Assembly: GCA_036388475.1 (NCBI GenBank)
Contig: DASVRT010000074.1
Span: 1 to 64,000, forward strand
DNA: 64,000 nucleotides
Source of the DNA: JALZHR01 sp036388475
Lineage (GTDB): Bacteria; Acidobacteriota; Blastocatellia; Pyrinomonadales; Pyrinomonadaceae
Direction of reading: 5' to 3'
The translations under genes were made by a program, and so were the position numbers. Shown here in pieces: positions 27,347 to 36,540 of this stretch (within the stretch, counting starts at the first letter, position 1; each line of letters starts with the position of its first letter). Under the pieces are notes generated by a model. The model did no database searches, was not told the origin of the DNA, and was given only the letters and a program-made list of their open reading frames with translations.

Positions 27347-28714
27347 TTAAATTTTCTTTCTAAAAATCCTGTAACCGAACGCGTCGAGCGAAATCGCGGG
27401 CAGACTGACGTTTTTCTTTTCAAGGTTCGGCGTCACGTCTTCAAAATTTCCGCCGGCTTCGACCGAGCCGAAAAACGGCGCGTTGGTCATATTGATTACC
27501 ACCAGAATTTCTTCGCTGCCCTGCCGCCGCAAAAACGTCACGACTCGCGTCTCGTCGGAATTTTTCAGCCAGACTAAATCGCCGCGCCGCAAAGCGACGG
27601 AGTTTCGGCGAAGCGCGGTCATCGCTTTGTAGAATTTCGGAAAATCCTGCCGGCGTTCCTGTATCTGCCAGAAAACCGGCAGTTTTTCAAACAACGCGGG
27701 CGCGCCCGATTCGGTCGTGTCGCCCGCTTCCATCCCGTTATAAAACATCGGAATGCCGTCGAGCGTAAAAACCAGCGCCTGCGCCGCCAACGCGCCCTTT
27801 TCGCCGAAACGGGCGATGGCGCGGCGCTCGTCGTGATTGTCGGAAAAGCGCATTCGCAAAGCGTTTTTCGGAAATTTCGCTTTCTGTTCTTCCCAGACTT
27901 CGCGGATTCTGGCGGCTGATTTTTGACCCTGCAAAACTTCGGTCAAAGCCGAATGAATGTTCCACGAATAATCCAAATCGAAGGCTTTGACCAGCAAATC
28001 GGGCGATTCCCATTCCGCCAGCCAAATCGTGTCGGGCTTGATTTTATCGACCTCGGCGCGCGCCGTTTCCCAGAATGCGGTCGGCACGAAACCGGCGACA
28101 TCGCAGCGAAAACCGTCCAAATCGTAATCGCGAACCCACATTTTTAACATCTCGATAATGTATTTCCTGAGTTCCGGATTGTCGTAATTCAAATCGGCAA
28201 CGTCCGCCCAATCGGGCACGGGCGGAATGATTTCGCCCTTCTCGTTTCTCGTATAAAACGCAGGATTTTTCATCATTACCGAATCCCAGGCGGTGTGATT
28301 GGCGACGATGTCGATGATGACTTTCAGCCCGCGTTTGTGCGCTTCCGAGACGAGGCGTTTTAAATCGGCGCTCGTGCCGTAATCGGGATTGACGGCGTAA
28401 TAATCCTTCACCGCATAGGGCGAACCGATTGTGCCTTTCGCTTTTTCCCTGCCGATGGGATGAACCGGCATCAGCCACAAAACGGTGACGCCCGTGTTTT
28501 TTAATCTGTCCAAATCCGCCGTAATCGAATTAAAATCGCCTTTCTGCGAAAATGCGCGCGGAAAGATTTCATAAATCACGGCGTCTTTCACCCAATCGGG
28601 CGACGGGCGCGCATTCTCTTTCGAGAAATCGCGCGGCGGCTGTTGAGTGAATATAAAATTGAAGAAAATTACCGTTAAAACCAACGCGCCGAGCATCTTT
28701 TTTAAAATCGTCAT
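27347..28714 (-). CDS. GH13 alpha-amylase family enzyme
   Basis: This 455-residue enzyme has a signal peptide (residues 1-24, ending FTQQ) and a compact GH13 barrel. The conserved regions are visible: IDIVANHT (region I), DGFRCDVAG with the nucleophile Asp, WLAEWES with the general acid Glu, and SDNHDERR with the transition-state Asp. It lacks the N-terminal domain carried by the two larger amylases of the locus. The short size suggests a maltodextrin- or maltose-acting hydrolase or transferase; specificity cannot be read from the motifs. It lies 50 bp upstream of the GH15 fusion gene and is expected to be co-transcribed. Confidence 0.9.
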   Translation of the reverse strand: MTILKKMLGALVLTVIFFNFIFTQQPPRDFSKENARPSPDWVKDAVIYEIFPRAFSQKGDFNSITADLDRLKNTGVTVLWLMPVHPIGREKAKGTIGSPYAVKDYYAVNPDYGTSADLKRLVSEAHKRGLKVIIDIVANHTAWDSVMMKNPAFYTRNEKGEIIPPVPDWADVADLNYDNPELRKYIIEMLKMWVRDYDLDGFRCDVAGFVPTAFWETARAEVDKIKPDTIWLAEWESPDLLVKAFDLDYSWNIHSALTEVLQGQKSAARIREVWEEQKAKFPKNALRMRFSDNHDERRAIARFGEKGALAAQALVFTLDGIPMFYNGMEAGDTTESGAPALFEKLPVFWQIQERRQDFPKFYKAMTALRRNSVALRRGDLVWLKNSDETRVVTFLRRQGSEEILVVINMTNAPFFGSVEAGGNFEDVTPNLEKKNVSLPAISLDAFGYRIFRKKI

Positions 28715-28773
28715 AAAAATATTCCCGCTTCGATTAAATTAATTTTCGGAAAGAGAGAAGCTGCTTTCAGCCC

Positions 28774-30138
28774 TTAATCTTTATCCTCAAGCCCGGCTCC
28801 CGCGATACCGCTTACCGTCGGAACGGAAGTTTCGATATTCGCTGCGCCGACGTCCCTGACCAGCAAAACGCTGAACGCCGCCAGAAGCATCACCAAACCG
28901 CCGAACATCACGACGTTAAGCGGGTCGGCGCCCAGAATATTTCCGTAAAGCTGCGGCACGACGAGCGACATCACGATTTGCGGAATGACGATGAACAGGT
29001 TGAAAACGCCCATATAAACGCCCATCCGCGAAGGCTTAATCGCGCCCGCCAGAAGAACATACGGCATCGAGAGAATCGAAGCCCAGGCGACGCCGACGCC
29101 CGCCATTCCGAGCCACAAAAAGTATTTGTCATGCGCGAAATAAGTTGAAAGCAACCCGAGACCGCCGAGCGTCAGGCAAATAAAATGCACGGTTTTGCGA
29201 CTTGTCGCGCCGGCAAGCGGCGGAAGCAGAAACGCCACCAGAAAACAAACCACGTTGTAGACGGCAAAAGAGAGTCCGCCCCATTCGGTTCCGGCGGCGA
29301 AAAGCGGCGATTTTTCATCCGGTGCCAGATAAACGTGCCGCGCGACCGTCAGACCGTAAAACTGCCACATACACGGCAGCGCGAACCAGGTAAAAAACTG
29401 TACGACGGCGAGCTGCTTCATCGTTGTCGGCATATCTTTTAAGGCATCCCAGATTTCCGCGACGATGCCGCCGACAACGTTGCCTTCGGCTTGTTTGCGC
29501 CGGAATTCTTCCATATCTTCGGGCGGATATTCCTTTGTGCTGAAAACCGTCCACAAAACCGCGGCGAGAAAAACGACCGCGCCGATGATAAACGCGTAAT
29601 ACGTCGCATAGGGAATGCCGCTCGCCAGCGCGCCGGCAATGCCCAGACTCGCCAGAATAAACGGCAAGGCGTTGGCAAAAGTCTGACCGACGCCGATAAA
29701 AAACGACTGCGTGACGAAGCCGGTCGTGCGCTGTTCTTCGGGCAGCTTGTCGCCGACAAAAGCGCGAAACGGCTCCATGCTGGTGTTAATGCTCGCGTCC
29801 AGAATCCACAAAAGCCCCGCCGCCATCCAAACCGCCGACGAAAACGGCATCAGCAGAAGACAAATGCTCGACATAACCGCGCCGATGAGAAAATACGGTC
29901 GGCGTCTGCCGAGACGATTCCAGGTGCGGTCGCTCATCGCGCCGATAACCGGCTGAATCAGCAAACCCGTCACCGGTCCGGCGAGCCACAAATACGGCAG
30001 ACTGCTTTCTTCGGCACCGAGGTATTTGTAAATCGGCGACATATTCGCCTGCTGCAAGCCGAAGCCGATTTGAATGCCGAGAAATCCGAAACTCATATTC
30101 CAGATTTGCCAAAAACTAAGTCGCGGTTTGTTTTGCAT
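28774..30138 (-). CDS. MFS sugar transporter of the SLC45/GPH type
   Basis: This 454-residue protein has 12 predicted membrane helices. It carries signatures of the SLC45-like sucrose/maltose:cation symporters: an N-terminal FWQIWNMSFGFLGIQIGFGL, the loop GAMSDRTWNRLGRRRPY after helix 2, and SMEPFRAFVGDKL in helix 4. Bacterial members import maltose or sucrose across the inner membrane. Its position among amylases and MalQ supports maltose or maltodextrin as substrate, by inference. It is followed 59 bp later by the short GH13 gene. Confidence 0.9.
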   Translation of the reverse strand: MQNKPRLSFWQIWNMSFGFLGIQIGFGLQQANMSPIYKYLGAEESSLPYLWLAGPVTGLLIQPVIGAMSDRTWNRLGRRRPYFLIGAVMSSICLLLMPFSSAVWMAAGLLWILDASINTSMEPFRAFVGDKLPEEQRTTGFVTQSFFIGVGQTFANALPFILASLGIAGALASGIPYATYYAFIIGAVVFLAAVLWTVFSTKEYPPEDMEEFRRKQAEGNVVGGIVAEIWDALKDMPTTMKQLAVVQFFTWFALPCMWQFYGLTVARHVYLAPDEKSPLFAAGTEWGGLSFAVYNVVCFLVAFLLPPLAGATSRKTVHFICLTLGGLGLLSTYFAHDKYFLWLGMAGVGVAWASILSMPYVLLAGAIKPSRMGVYMGVFNLFIVIPQIVMSLVVPQLYGNILGADPLNVVMFGGLVMLLAAFSVLLVRDVGAANIETSVPTVSGIAGAGLEDKD

Positions 30139-30234
30139 AAATTTTAGTAATCAGTAGCGCGAAGCGATAGTCGGCAGCCGGTCTTTTTTTGGCTCACCAC
30201 TTTTGGCTTCTGTCCTCTGCCTCCTATTTTTCTT

Positions 30235-30954
30235 TTAACGAGAATAAATGTTTATGTCTTCTAAAATCACGTTTCGGTCTAATGAAAGCGCGTAAATCAA
30301 AGTTTTCGCCATATTGCCGACGTGAATAAATCCGGCGCGCGCCGGTTGCTCTTTCGGCGTTTCGACATCGACCAGACCCGGACAGAAATTAAAAACGCGA
30401 ACGTCTGCGCCGCGCTTGCGGAGGTCATCGCGAACGGATTCGGCAAAACCGAGCAGACCGAATTTCGACGCGCAATACGACGGCACGTCGGCGTAGCCGT
30501 TTTTCCCCGCCTGCGACGAAACATTGACGATGTCGCCGAAATCCTGCTCCAGCATTTTCGGCAGAAGCTGCCGCGTCAGCCACATCGCGCCGCGCAGGTT
30601 TGTTTCCAGAACCGTGTCCCAGCCCGCTTCGGTAATCTCGGTCACGGTTTCCGGCACGGCTAAGCCGGAATTATTTATCAGAACGTCAACCGCGCCGCAT
30701 TTTTCGAGCGCAAAACGGACGAGATTTTCCGTTTCCGCGCGGCTGCGAACGTCGAAAGCGTAAGAGAAGACTTTATTTTCGCCAAACTTTGAATTCAGCT
30801 CGCGCGCCGCTTCATCCAGAACATTTTGCCGCCGCGAGGCGATGATGACCGCGCCGATTCCGTTTTCAAGCAGCGCTTCGGTAAACGCGCGCCCGATGCC
30901 GGTCGCGCCGCCGGTAACGAGCGCGGATTGCTGCGAAAAATCTTTCGTCTTCAT
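30235..30954 (-). CDS. short-chain dehydrogenase/reductase
   Basis: This 239-residue SDR has the Rossmann motif TGGATGIG (residues 15-22), the NNSGLA motif, active-site Ser in NVSSQAG, and the Tyr/Lys pair YCASK. It oxidises or reduces an alcohol/ketone with NAD(P)(H). Its ATG overlaps the TGA of the upstream GH13 gene (ATGA at 30951-30954), so translation is probably coupled and the enzyme belongs to the glucan operon, although its substrate there is not obvious. A sugar or sugar-derived ketone is a guess. Confidence 0.88.
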   Translation of the reverse strand: MKTKDFSQQSALVTGGATGIGRAFTEALLENGIGAVIIASRRQNVLDEAARELNSKFGENKVFSYAFDVRSRAETENLVRFALEKCGAVDVLINNSGLAVPETVTEITEAGWDTVLETNLRGAMWLTRQLLPKMLEQDFGDIVNVSSQAGKNGYADVPSYCASKFGLLGFAESVRDDLRKRGADVRVFNFCPGLVDVETPKEQPARAGFIHVGNMAKTLIYALSLDRNVILEDINIYSR

Positions 30955-32942
30955 TGTTTGACCGTAAAAATTCCCGCCGTGCGCGCCGGAATTGTAACTT
31001 TCACATTGCCGTTATTGATTTTCACGTCCGAAACTTTGTCGAGCCGGTCGGTTAAAGTCGAATTAGCCGGAAACTGTTTTATCATCGAAACGTCGAAAGA
31101 AACCTCCGCCGCTTTCGTGTCGTTGTTGAAAATCATCAAAACGGCTTGATTACCGGCTAGGCGCGCGTAAGCCATCTGCTGTTCTTCATCCAGCAAATCC
31201 AGCGTTCCGCCGTTTCGCAAAGCCGCATATTGTTTTCTCAGCGCGCCCAATTTTGCCAGGTGATTCCAGACCTCGTTTTCCTGCGCCGTGCGACCGGAAG
31301 CTGTAAAAGCGTTTCTGGCATCGCCGGGAAACCCGCCGGGAAAATCCCGGCGATTGTCGGGGTCGCCGCCGCCGGTCATCGCCAGCTCGTCGCCGTAATA
31401 AAGCAGCGGCGTCCCGCGCGAAGTCATTATCAAAGTCTGCGCCAGTTTCAAGCCTTCCGTGGTTGCGCCTTCTTCGTGCATAAAGCGCGGCATATCGTGA
31501 ACGCCGAGAAACGTCGTCAGAACCGACGGATTCGGATAAAGCCAGTCTTTGGAAAACATCTGCGACACTTCGCGGATTGGCTTGCCTTTTGCGAAAGCGT
31601 TGCGAACCGGATAAAAAAGCGCGAAATCGTAAAGCGTGTCAATCTGCGTATCAATCTGGTCGTGCCCGCGCCGCCCGGTCTGAAAATAAGAAATCAACGC
31701 CGGGTCGCCGTCGTAAAGCTCGCCCAGAATATTCACGCCTGGATATTCGCGCTTTATCGCGCCGCCCCATTTCTGCCAGAACGCGCGCGGAACGTGCGGC
31801 AGCGTGTCCATCCGGATAGCGTCGAAACCGTTCATTTCCAGCCACCAAATCGAATTTTGAATCAGGTATTTTTCGACTTCCGGGTCGTCTTGATTAAAGT
31901 CGGGCAGAATGTCTATAAACCAGCCGTCGATGTTTCGCTTTTGGGTTTGATACGTGGCGCGCGGGTTCATCCCCGTCCATTTCTGCCAGTTGTTCGACAG
32001 GTGATTCGTGAGCGTGCCGTTCCACCACGTCGGCGTCGGCGGGTCGCTTGCCCAGACGTGATACGGTCCGGTATGATTCGCCACCTGGTCTTGAATGATT
32101 TTGATTCCCATCGCGTGCGCTTTATCAATCAATTCGCGCAGCTTCGCCATATCGCCGAGATGCTCGTCAACCGCATACATATCCGTCGCGCCGTAGCCGT
32201 GATAGCCGGTCGTTTCGGGCACGCCTTCGTAAACTTCCTTCGTGTCGGGCTTATCGTTGTTGTCGTAAACGGGCGTCGTCCAAATCGCCGTCACGCCCAG
32301 AGATTTCAAGTAAGGCAGTTTATCAATCACGCCCTGAAAATCGCCGCCGTGATAATGCCGACCTTTCGCGCGGTCGTACAAACCTTTCGATTTCGGCGGG
32401 TCGTTATTTGAACGGTCGCCGTCGGCGAAACGGTCAGGCATCAAAAAATAAATCACGTCGTCCGGCGTGTAGCCTTGAAAGCGATTTTGGCGCGAGATTC
32501 TTTCTCTGATTTCAAACGGCGCATTGGTCGTTCCGCTTCGGGTTTCAATTCTGAAATTGTATTTTCCGGCTCTTGAGCCGGGCGCGATTTCCACGTCAAA
32601 AAAAAGATAATTACCGTTCTCGCTGGCGCGAAAATTATACGCTTTCAAGCCGCTTCCCGCCGGCGCGACGACATTCGCGCCCGTCAGATTTTTTCCGCGC
32701 GCCAGCACGCGCACCGGATTTATCGTCATCTTCGCCCACCAGTTCGGCGGGTCGATTTTTTCCACCGACGGCGTCTGCGCGAAAACTGCGGCAGCCGAAA
32801 GCAAAATTAAAACGCAAAGGCGCAAAGCGGCAAAGACGCAGGGATTTAAAAAAAACCCGTATCCATCCGTGTTAAACTGCGGTTTGATTTTCCTTTGCGG
32901 CTTTGCTTGCTCGCGCCTTTGCGTTAAATATCTTGTATTCAT
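30951..32942 (-). CDS. GH13 amylase/neopullulanase-like enzyme with N-terminal Ig-like domain
   Basis: This 663-residue exported enzyme has an N-terminal beta domain of the cyclomaltodextrinase type (VEKIDPPNWWAKMTINPVRV, residues about 58-150). A GH13 barrel follows: IYFLMPDRFADGD, QDQVANHTG, DAIRMDTLPHV (nucleophile Asp), ILGELYDGD (acid Glu), FLGVHDMPRF. A C-terminal beta domain ends it. The layout matches SusA-like periplasmic enzymes that cleave maltooligosaccharides. The unusual first 55 residues are encoded by both arms of an inverted repeat; the second arm supplies the hydrophobic signal core (AALRLCVLILLSAAAVFAQ). The ATG is 1 bp after the MalQ stop, which supports this start. Confidence 0.9.
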   Translation of the reverse strand: MNTRYLTQRREQAKPQRKIKPQFNTDGYGFFLNPCVFAALRLCVLILLSAAAVFAQTPSVEKIDPPNWWAKMTINPVRVLARGKNLTGANVVAPAGSGLKAYNFRASENGNYLFFDVEIAPGSRAGKYNFRIETRSGTTNAPFEIRERISRQNRFQGYTPDDVIYFLMPDRFADGDRSNNDPPKSKGLYDRAKGRHYHGGDFQGVIDKLPYLKSLGVTAIWTTPVYDNNDKPDTKEVYEGVPETTGYHGYGATDMYAVDEHLGDMAKLRELIDKAHAMGIKIIQDQVANHTGPYHVWASDPPTPTWWNGTLTNHLSNNWQKWTGMNPRATYQTQKRNIDGWFIDILPDFNQDDPEVEKYLIQNSIWWLEMNGFDAIRMDTLPHVPRAFWQKWGGAIKREYPGVNILGELYDGDPALISYFQTGRRGHDQIDTQIDTLYDFALFYPVRNAFAKGKPIREVSQMFSKDWLYPNPSVLTTFLGVHDMPRFMHEEGATTEGLKLAQTLIMTSRGTPLLYYGDELAMTGGGDPDNRRDFPGGFPGDARNAFTASGRTAQENEVWNHLAKLGALRKQYAALRNGGTLDLLDEEQQMAYARLAGNQAVLMIFNNDTKAAEVSFDVSMIKQFPANSTLTDRLDKVSDVKINNGNVKVTIPARTAGIFTVKQ
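32808..32928. repeat. inverted repeat of ggcgcaaag words inside a gene's 5' end
   Basis: The left arm 32808-32843 (aaaacgcaaaggcgcaaagc and on) and the right arm 32891-32928 (tttgcggctttgcttgctcg and on) are imperfect inverted copies of tandem ggcgcaaag words. Both arms lie inside the coding region of the minus-strand amylase that starts at 32942. The family is shared with 27206-27337. Confidence 0.85.
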
Positions 32943-32943
32943 A

Positions 32944-34470
32944 TTAATTCGTTCGCCCGTAAACTTCGGTCAATTCTTTTAATCTGCCGACGATTTCCCC
33001 GGAAATATCGCCGTCCTGAAAGCGCCAATACCAGTTTCCTGAACTCGACGCGGGCAGATTCATTCTCGCTTCGCTGCCCAAACCTAATAAATCCTGCATC
33101 GGCGTGATTGACGTGTTTGCCGCCGAAGCCCAAATCGCGCGAATAAAATCCCAGTGAATTTCCGCGCCGTCGGAGTTCAGATATTTCAAACAAAATTCGT
33201 GCTCGCGGCGAATCTGCGAATCGTCGCGCGTCGAGCCTGCGCCAGCCTGCGAGCGAAACCAGCCGACGGTCGTGTCGTTGTCGTGCGTTCCGGTGTAAGC
33301 GACGCAGTTTTTTATATAATTGTGCGGCAAATCGTGATTTTTCGTGTCGCCGCCAAAGGCAAACTGCAAAATCCGCATTCCGGGAAAGCCGAACGAGTCG
33401 CGCAACTGTTCGACGTCGGGCGTAATCACGCCCAAATCTTCCGCCCAGAAAGGCAAATCGCCGATGGCGTTTTTCAGCGAGTCGAATAAATGCCTGCCCG
33501 GCACATTGACCCAGCGCCCGTTTTCCGCGGTTTTATCGCCGCCCGGAACTTCCCACGCCGCCGCAAAACCGCGAAAATGGTCGACGCGCACGATGTCAAC
33601 CGTTTTCAGAATGTGCCGGACGCGTTCAATCCACCAGCTAAATCCAGCCGCCTGCATTTTTTCCCAATCGTAAATCGGATTGCCCCAGAGCTGTCCGGTT
33701 TGCGAAAAATAATCCGGCGGAACTCCGGCGACGACTTTCGGCGAGCCGTCGGCGTTCAATTTAAAATTCGATTGGCTGCACCAGACGTCAGCCGAATCGA
33801 GCGCGATAAAAATCGGCACGTCGCCGACGATTTTAATGTTTTTGGCGCCGGCGTAATCTTTAACCGCCAGCCATTGCCGGAAAAACAAAAATTGATAAAA
33901 TTTCTGCGCCTGAATTTCTTCGCGCAGGCTCTCGCGCGCCCAATTCAAAGCGCTTTCGTCGCGCAGGCGCAGAGGCTCGTCCCATTCATACCAGGCTCTT
34001 TGCCCGTTCGCGAATTTGACGGCGCGATACAGGGCGTAATCGTCAAGCCACGCCGCGTTCTGCTGAGAAAAAGTTTCAAACCTGCCGCGTAAATCGACGC
34101 TCGTCGTCGCCCGGAAACGCTCGTAAGCCTTCGGCAAAATCCAGTTTTTCCATTCGTAAACCGCGCCGAAATCGACTCGCTCAAAGGGAAAATCCGGCTT
34201 TTGATTGATTTCCTCAAAAGTCAAAAGATTTTCTTCGACCAGCTTTTCGGGCGAAATCAGATTCGTGTTGCCCGCAAACGCCGAAAAACATTGATACGGC
34301 GAATCGCCGTAGCCGGTCGGACCTAAAGGCAAAATCTGCCAGTAAGTTTGTCTGGCGCGCGCGAGAAAATCGACGAACTTATAAGCTTCCGCGCCCAAAT
34401 CGCCGATGCCGTATTTAGAAGGTAAAGATGTCGGGTGCAATAAAATACCGCTTGCTCTCGGAAAATTCAT
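32944..34470 (-). CDS. malQ: 4-alpha-glucanotransferase (amylomaltase)
   Basis: This 508-residue GH77 enzyme has the expected motifs: SGILLHPTSLPSKYGIGDLG at the N-terminus, YWQILPLGPTGYGDSPYQ, RVDHFRGF with the nucleophile Asp, FWAEDLG with the acid Glu, and TGTHDNDT. MalQ transfers glucan chains between maltodextrins, releasing glucose and making longer chains for phosphorylase. It is cytoplasmic and has no signal peptide. It lies 3 bp after the upstream amylase and 1 bp before the next one, a tightly packed operon position between two exported hydrolases. Confidence 0.95.
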   Translation of the reverse strand: MNFPRASGILLHPTSLPSKYGIGDLGAEAYKFVDFLARARQTYWQILPLGPTGYGDSPYQCFSAFAGNTNLISPEKLVEENLLTFEEINQKPDFPFERVDFGAVYEWKNWILPKAYERFRATTSVDLRGRFETFSQQNAAWLDDYALYRAVKFANGQRAWYEWDEPLRLRDESALNWARESLREEIQAQKFYQFLFFRQWLAVKDYAGAKNIKIVGDVPIFIALDSADVWCSQSNFKLNADGSPKVVAGVPPDYFSQTGQLWGNPIYDWEKMQAAGFSWWIERVRHILKTVDIVRVDHFRGFAAAWEVPGGDKTAENGRWVNVPGRHLFDSLKNAIGDLPFWAEDLGVITPDVEQLRDSFGFPGMRILQFAFGGDTKNHDLPHNYIKNCVAYTGTHDNDTTVGWFRSQAGAGSTRDDSQIRREHEFCLKYLNSDGAEIHWDFIRAIWASAANTSITPMQDLLGLGSEARMNLPASSSGNWYWRFQDGDISGEIVGRLKELTEVYGRTN

Positions 34471-34473
34471 AAT

Positions 34474-36432
34474 TTATGTTACTACTGTAATATCTATATC
34501 CGTCTTAAAGATAACGATTGATTTCGGAGGTATTTCTAAAATGATATTGCCTTTCTCATCCTTGGAAACTTTTGCCTCTTTCAACGACGAAAAAATATTT
34601 CTTTGATTGTCCTGTGCAATAACAGTATCCAGCCTGTCCAATTCGGAAAATTTCATTTTCTTCAGGCTGATGCGTTTTGTCTGCTCTGAAAAATTTATTC
34701 CCACAACCACGTAATTATTGCTTCCGCCGCGCAAAGATTTATCTTCTTCAAAATAACGCCCGAACAAATAAACGTCATTGTCATAAAATAAATCGACGGT
34801 TTTGCCTTCTCTCAACGCGCGATTTTCTTTTCTGAGCTTTATAAAGTGCTGCGTCCACTCGAACATTTTCTGTTCTTCGCGCGTTCTGTCTTCTTTTGTA
34901 AATTTACTGATTTTATCCTCGCGCCAGCCGCCCGCGAAATCTTTGCGATTGTCGGGGTCGTGACCGCCGGTCATCGCGATTTCCTCGCCGTAATAAAGCT
35001 GCGGAATGCCGCGCGTCGATAAAATAAACGCCGTGTGCAGCATCGCGCCGGCGAGCGTCGCGTCTTTGAGCGACATAAAACGGTCGGTGTCGTGATTATT
35101 TGTTAAAGTCGTGACGTTATTGATGTTCGGGTAAAGCCCGTCGTATTTTAAAACGTCTCGAAGCGCGCGCACAGGCTTTTTGCCGGTAAAAACTTCCTGC
35201 GAAGTTTCCCATAATTTGAAATCGAAAACGCTCGGCAGATTCGTATCAATTCCGTCCCAGCCCGTTTTTCCGCCCTGAAAAAAAGCCGTCTGCGCCGAAT
35301 CGCGCTCGAAAACTTCGCCGACCAGATAGAATTTCGGATATTGTTTTTTGACGGCAAGAGACCAATCGCGGATAAACGGGCGCGGCATATATTGAATCGT
35401 GTCCTGCCGGACGCCGTCGATGCCGGTCATCGCAATCCACCACAAAGCATTCTGGATTTCGTAGCGCGCGACTTCCGGCTCGCTCTGATTCAAATCGGGC
35501 AGAAATTCGTTGAACCAGCCCTTTATTAAATTGTCTCTTTCGCTTGGCGCCGCGTTCGGCGAAAGCAAAACCGAATTATTGAACGAGTTTTGCGAAAATT
35601 GGCTGAACCAATTATCAAGCGGCGGATTTTTTGCCCAGATGTGCTGCACGCCGACGTGATTTGCCACCTGGTCTTGAATGACTTTGACGCCCTGCCGGTG
35701 CGCTTCCCGAACCATTCTCTGCAAATCAGCCAGCGTGCCGAAATGGTCTTCGACGCCGTAATAATCAATCGCGTGATAGCCGTGATAATTCGTATACGGG
35801 CACCACGGTTTGTCGCACTCGTTCGCCTGATTCGGATTGTCATACCACGGCGTCAGCCAGATTGCCGTGACGCCTAATTCTTTCAAATACGGCAATTTAT
35901 CAATTACGCCCTGAAAATCGCCGCCGTGCCAAGCGCGCGGATTCTGCCGGTTGTTTGCTGATTGAGGCGCGTTTTTCGGATTGTTGTTCGCAGCGTCGCC
36001 GTCCGCGAAACGGTCGGTCATTATCAGGTAAATAACGTCTTCATTCGTAACGCCCTGAAAATTCGTTTTGGTGTCGAGCGGCGCGAGGATTTCAAAGGGA
36101 ATCGTCGTTTTTCCGCTCGGAGTGGAAACTTCGAACTCGTATTTTCCGGCTTTCGCGTTTGCGGAAATCGTCACGTCGAAGAAAAGATAATCGCCCCGCG
36201 CGTTTGTTTTTGGATTGGAAATTTTTAAAAAATTGTTTTTGGAAACGACTTTCGCGTTTTGAAAATTTTTGCCGCGCGCCAGCAGTCGAACCGGATTTAT
36301 CGTGTGATTCGCCCACCAGCTCGGCGGCTCGACTTTTTCGATTTGCGGAGCTTGATTCTGCGCGCCCGCCGCCAGGCAAACAAAATTGGTTATTCCAATA
36401 ATCAAAATCAATCGAAGAATCTTTTTCATCAT
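34474..36432 (-). CDS. GH13 amylase/neopullulanase-like enzyme with N-terminal Ig-like domain
   Basis: I place the start at ATG 36432, which opens a clean signal peptide (MMKKILRLILIIGITNFV, ending AGAQ). A frame extending 18 residues further upstream runs into a hairpin. The 652-residue product is a paralogue of the enzyme at 30951: N-terminal domain with VEPPSWWANHTINPVRLL, then GH13 motifs QDQVANHVG, DGVRQDTIQYM (nucleophile Asp), LVGEVFERD (acid Glu) and LTNNHDTDRF. A cyclomaltodextrinase or SusA-like role in the periplasm is likely. It is the first enzyme gene after the receptor, about 108 bp downstream of its stop. Confidence 0.9.
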   Translation of the reverse strand: MMKKILRLILIIGITNFVCLAAGAQNQAPQIEKVEPPSWWANHTINPVRLLARGKNFQNAKVVSKNNFLKISNPKTNARGDYLFFDVTISANAKAGKYEFEVSTPSGKTTIPFEILAPLDTKTNFQGVTNEDVIYLIMTDRFADGDAANNNPKNAPQSANNRQNPRAWHGGDFQGVIDKLPYLKELGVTAIWLTPWYDNPNQANECDKPWCPYTNYHGYHAIDYYGVEDHFGTLADLQRMVREAHRQGVKVIQDQVANHVGVQHIWAKNPPLDNWFSQFSQNSFNNSVLLSPNAAPSERDNLIKGWFNEFLPDLNQSEPEVARYEIQNALWWIAMTGIDGVRQDTIQYMPRPFIRDWSLAVKKQYPKFYLVGEVFERDSAQTAFFQGGKTGWDGIDTNLPSVFDFKLWETSQEVFTGKKPVRALRDVLKYDGLYPNINNVTTLTNNHDTDRFMSLKDATLAGAMLHTAFILSTRGIPQLYYGEEIAMTGGHDPDNRKDFAGGWREDKISKFTKEDRTREEQKMFEWTQHFIKLRKENRALREGKTVDLFYDNDVYLFGRYFEEDKSLRGGSNNYVVVGINFSEQTKRISLKKMKFSELDRLDTVIAQDNQRNIFSSLKEAKVSKDEKGNIILEIPPKSIVIFKTDIDITVVT

Positions 36433-36460
36433 TCCGCTGCCGAAAGTAAAGATAAAAATA

Positions 36461-36530
36461 CAGGGCGTGAAAACATTTTGTTCCACGCCCTGAGAAATAA
36501 CAAGATGCCGGTTGCCGGAGCGGCATCTTT
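36461..36530 (-). terminator. two hairpins between receptor and amylase genes
   Basis: Nearest the receptor stop, aagatgccg (36502-36510) pairs with cggcatctt (36521-36529). Next, cagggcgtg (36461-36469) pairs with cacgccctg (36484-36492). Neither is followed by a strong U-run on the minus strand, so they may only partly terminate or may protect the 3' end, letting receptor mRNA exceed that of the enzymes. Confidence 0.6.
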
Positions 36531-36540
36531 GGTATTCAAT

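Noticed and set aside
31230..32411. Long plus-strand frame of 393 codons opposite the GH13 amylase
   Set aside because: It is antisense to conserved GH13 motifs and has the composition of a codon shadow.
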